A stretch of DNA of 64,000 nucleotides from Sulfurimonas sp. HSL-1656 (GTDB taxonomy: Bacteria; Campylobacterota; Campylobacteria; Campylobacterales; Sulfurimonadaceae): positions 1,984,001 through 2,048,000 of the forward strand of contig NZ_CP147915.1 of assembly GCF_039645585.1 (NCBI RefSeq). The letters run 5' to 3'. Positions 63,061 to 64,000 of this stretch are shown here, in pieces. Position 1 is the stretch's first letter. Each line of letters starts with the position of its first letter. The position numbers and the translations under genes were made by a program. The notes beneath the pieces are model-generated. The model was not told where the DNA came from, ran no database searches, and worked only from the letters and a program-made list of their open reading frames with translations.

Positions 63061-64000
63061 GTGCTAATCTACAACCACAACAAAAAACTGGTGGGCATCG
63101 ACGACGAAACGCTGCATCATCTCGGATACAAAACCCTGTCCGAATTCCTAGCGGAGCATAACGACGTCGCCGAAATGTTCGTCAAGAAACCGGGGTATAT
63201 CCACAATTTCCAGAACTTTCCCTGGATCGATTTCGTCCTCCATGCCGATGCCGAAGACACCCGTGCCATCATCCAAAACGGCAAGGTACAGTTCTCCTGT
63301 ACGCTGAGCCTTTCGCCGATCTTTATGACGGATGCCCCCGACAATGAGGGGTACGTCGTGCAGCTCAAGCAGATCAAGACCCTCAGCGGAACGATCGAAC
63401 CGTTTGAACGCTCCGAAAGCAGCGCGCCTTCCGCGCTCCCGGATATCCCGTTCGAGGCCTCGAAACCGGAAACCCCGGTCGCCCCTGCCGCACCCGCCGA
63501 GGAGGAGTTCGAGTTCAAAGAGCTGCCGGCCATCGACCTGCCCGACATCAACCTTGACGGTTCCTTGAGCGGCCTCGAAGATATCGAGCCCGAAAGCTTC
63601 GGACCGGATATCGAACCCGAACCGTTTACCTTCGATGAGGATTTCGAGCTGCCCGAAAGCTTTGAACCGGAACCCGCCCCGGCGAAAACCGAACGCCCGA
63701 TGCTCGGCGACTACATCAACCAGGAAGAGCAGGCCTACCTCGACAACCTTCAGACGGACAGCGATTACCGCTTCGATCCCCATGTCGCAGCCAATGAGCT
63801 CGGTCTGCCCGTCGAACTGATCGAAGAGTTCATCGGCGACTTCATCCAGCAGGCGCACGAGTTCAAAGCGGGCCTCTTCAATGCCAACCATGAAGAGGAT
63901 TTCGACGAGGTCCACCTTCTCTCGCACAAACTCAAAGGGGTCGCCGCCAACCTCCGGATCGAAGACGCCTTCGAGGTCCTGAGCATCGTCAACACGTCGC
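63061..64000 (+). CDS. HPt-domain protein, C-terminus cut by window edge
   Basis: At least 313 residues, starting at a GTG with an excellent ribosome site (aaggaggcatt). An N-terminal domain (about 1-115) of unknown type has MFVKKPGYIHNFQNF and VQFSCTLSLSPIFM. A central acidic, Pro-rich linker (about 120-225) has near-repeats such as PDINLDG and EPESFGPD. A C-terminal histidine-phosphotransfer domain has its phospho-acceptor His289 in LLSHKLKGVAANLRI. The protein continues past the window. It is coupled to the PAS gene upstream; a phosphorelay or chemotaxis role is inferred. Confidence 0.8.
   Translation, partial: MLIYNHNKKLVGIDDETLHHLGYKTLSEFLAEHNDVAEMFVKKPGYIHNFQNFPWIDFVLHADAEDTRAIIQNGKVQFSCTLSLSPIFMTDAPDNEGYVVQLKQIKTLSGTIEPFERSESSAPSALPDIPFEASKPETPVAPAAPAEEEFEFKELPAIDLPDINLDGSLSGLEDIEPESFGPDIEPEPFTFDEDFELPESFEPEPAPAKTERPMLGDYINQEEQAYLDNLQTDSDYRFDPHVAANELGLPVELIEEFIGDFIQQAHEFKAGLFNANHEEDFDEVHLLSHKLKGVAANLRIEDAFEVLSIVNTS

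Overview
The window looks like ordinary chromosome from a member of the Campylobacterota (Epsilonproteobacteria), most likely the Sulfurimonas lineage. Pointers are a cbpA-hspR pair with a HAIR-type operator; a one-piece tmRNA whose decoded tag is ANNTNYRPAYAVA; the gene order prmA-ftsH-(psd-like)-pssA; a NhaD antiporter; a NifJ-type pyruvate:ferredoxin oxidoreductase; CetB-like PAS and HPt proteins; and -10 boxes with the recurring form CGCTATAAT. The DNA is GC-rich (about 60-70 percent in coding lines sampled by eye), which is unusual for the phylum and produces very long spurious antisense reading frames. I see no insertion sequence, prophage, CRISPR array, rRNA operon or integrase.

Layout. 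1-10 kb: aminopeptidase N (cut by the left edge), an EAL-HDOD protein with thpR, pepP and serS from overlapping divergent promoters, a MATE exporter, a membrane protein and mgtE. 10-16.6 kb (minus): a seven-gene run PDC-sensor membrane protein, hisH, hisA, prmA, ftsH, a phosphatidylserine decarboxylase-like protein without its cleavage serine, pssA. 16.6-21.2 kb: waaC-lpxL for LPS, then lgt, rsmD, a DEDDh exonuclease and an unknown protein. 21.2-27 kb: murA, the hspR-cbpA heat-shock operon, tRNA-Pro(CGG), a 338-bp non-coding stretch with a perfect 28-bp palindrome, purH, and a response regulator/HD-GYP protein. 27-30.5 kb: a metal-uptake cluster (small CPVC secreted protein, His-rich outer-membrane barrel, ZnuA-like and ZnuB-like proteins, no ATPase).

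30.5-38.4 kb: small membrane protein, yqeY, YitT protein, the trmN6-ykgJ-lipoprotein-trpC operon divergent from kdsB, rpsO, an Rrf2 regulator with three cysteines, and a DHH phosphoesterase. 38.4-45.3 kb (minus): pyrH, rpoZ, spoT, tyrS, a nitronate monooxygenase-family protein and a cell-wall amidase. 45.4-52.9 kb (minus): a dihydroorotate dehydrogenase-like protein coupled to nifJ, then gap, a P-loop ATPase and pfkA as one central-carbon operon. 53.2-64 kb: a stand-alone HD-GYP protein, ssrA, an OmpA-family protein with thrombospondin type 3 repeats, guaA, nhaD, nadB, a DUF721-like gene overlapping uvrC, a PAS protein and an HPt protein cut by the right edge.

Most of the window is housekeeping. 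I found no clear new multi-gene system. The best candidates for a second look are the metal-uptake cluster without ATPase, the ftsH-linked degenerate decarboxylase, the palindromic intergenic element, and several genes whose -10 box lies only 5-8 bases before the start codon, implying leaderless or nearly leaderless mRNAs.
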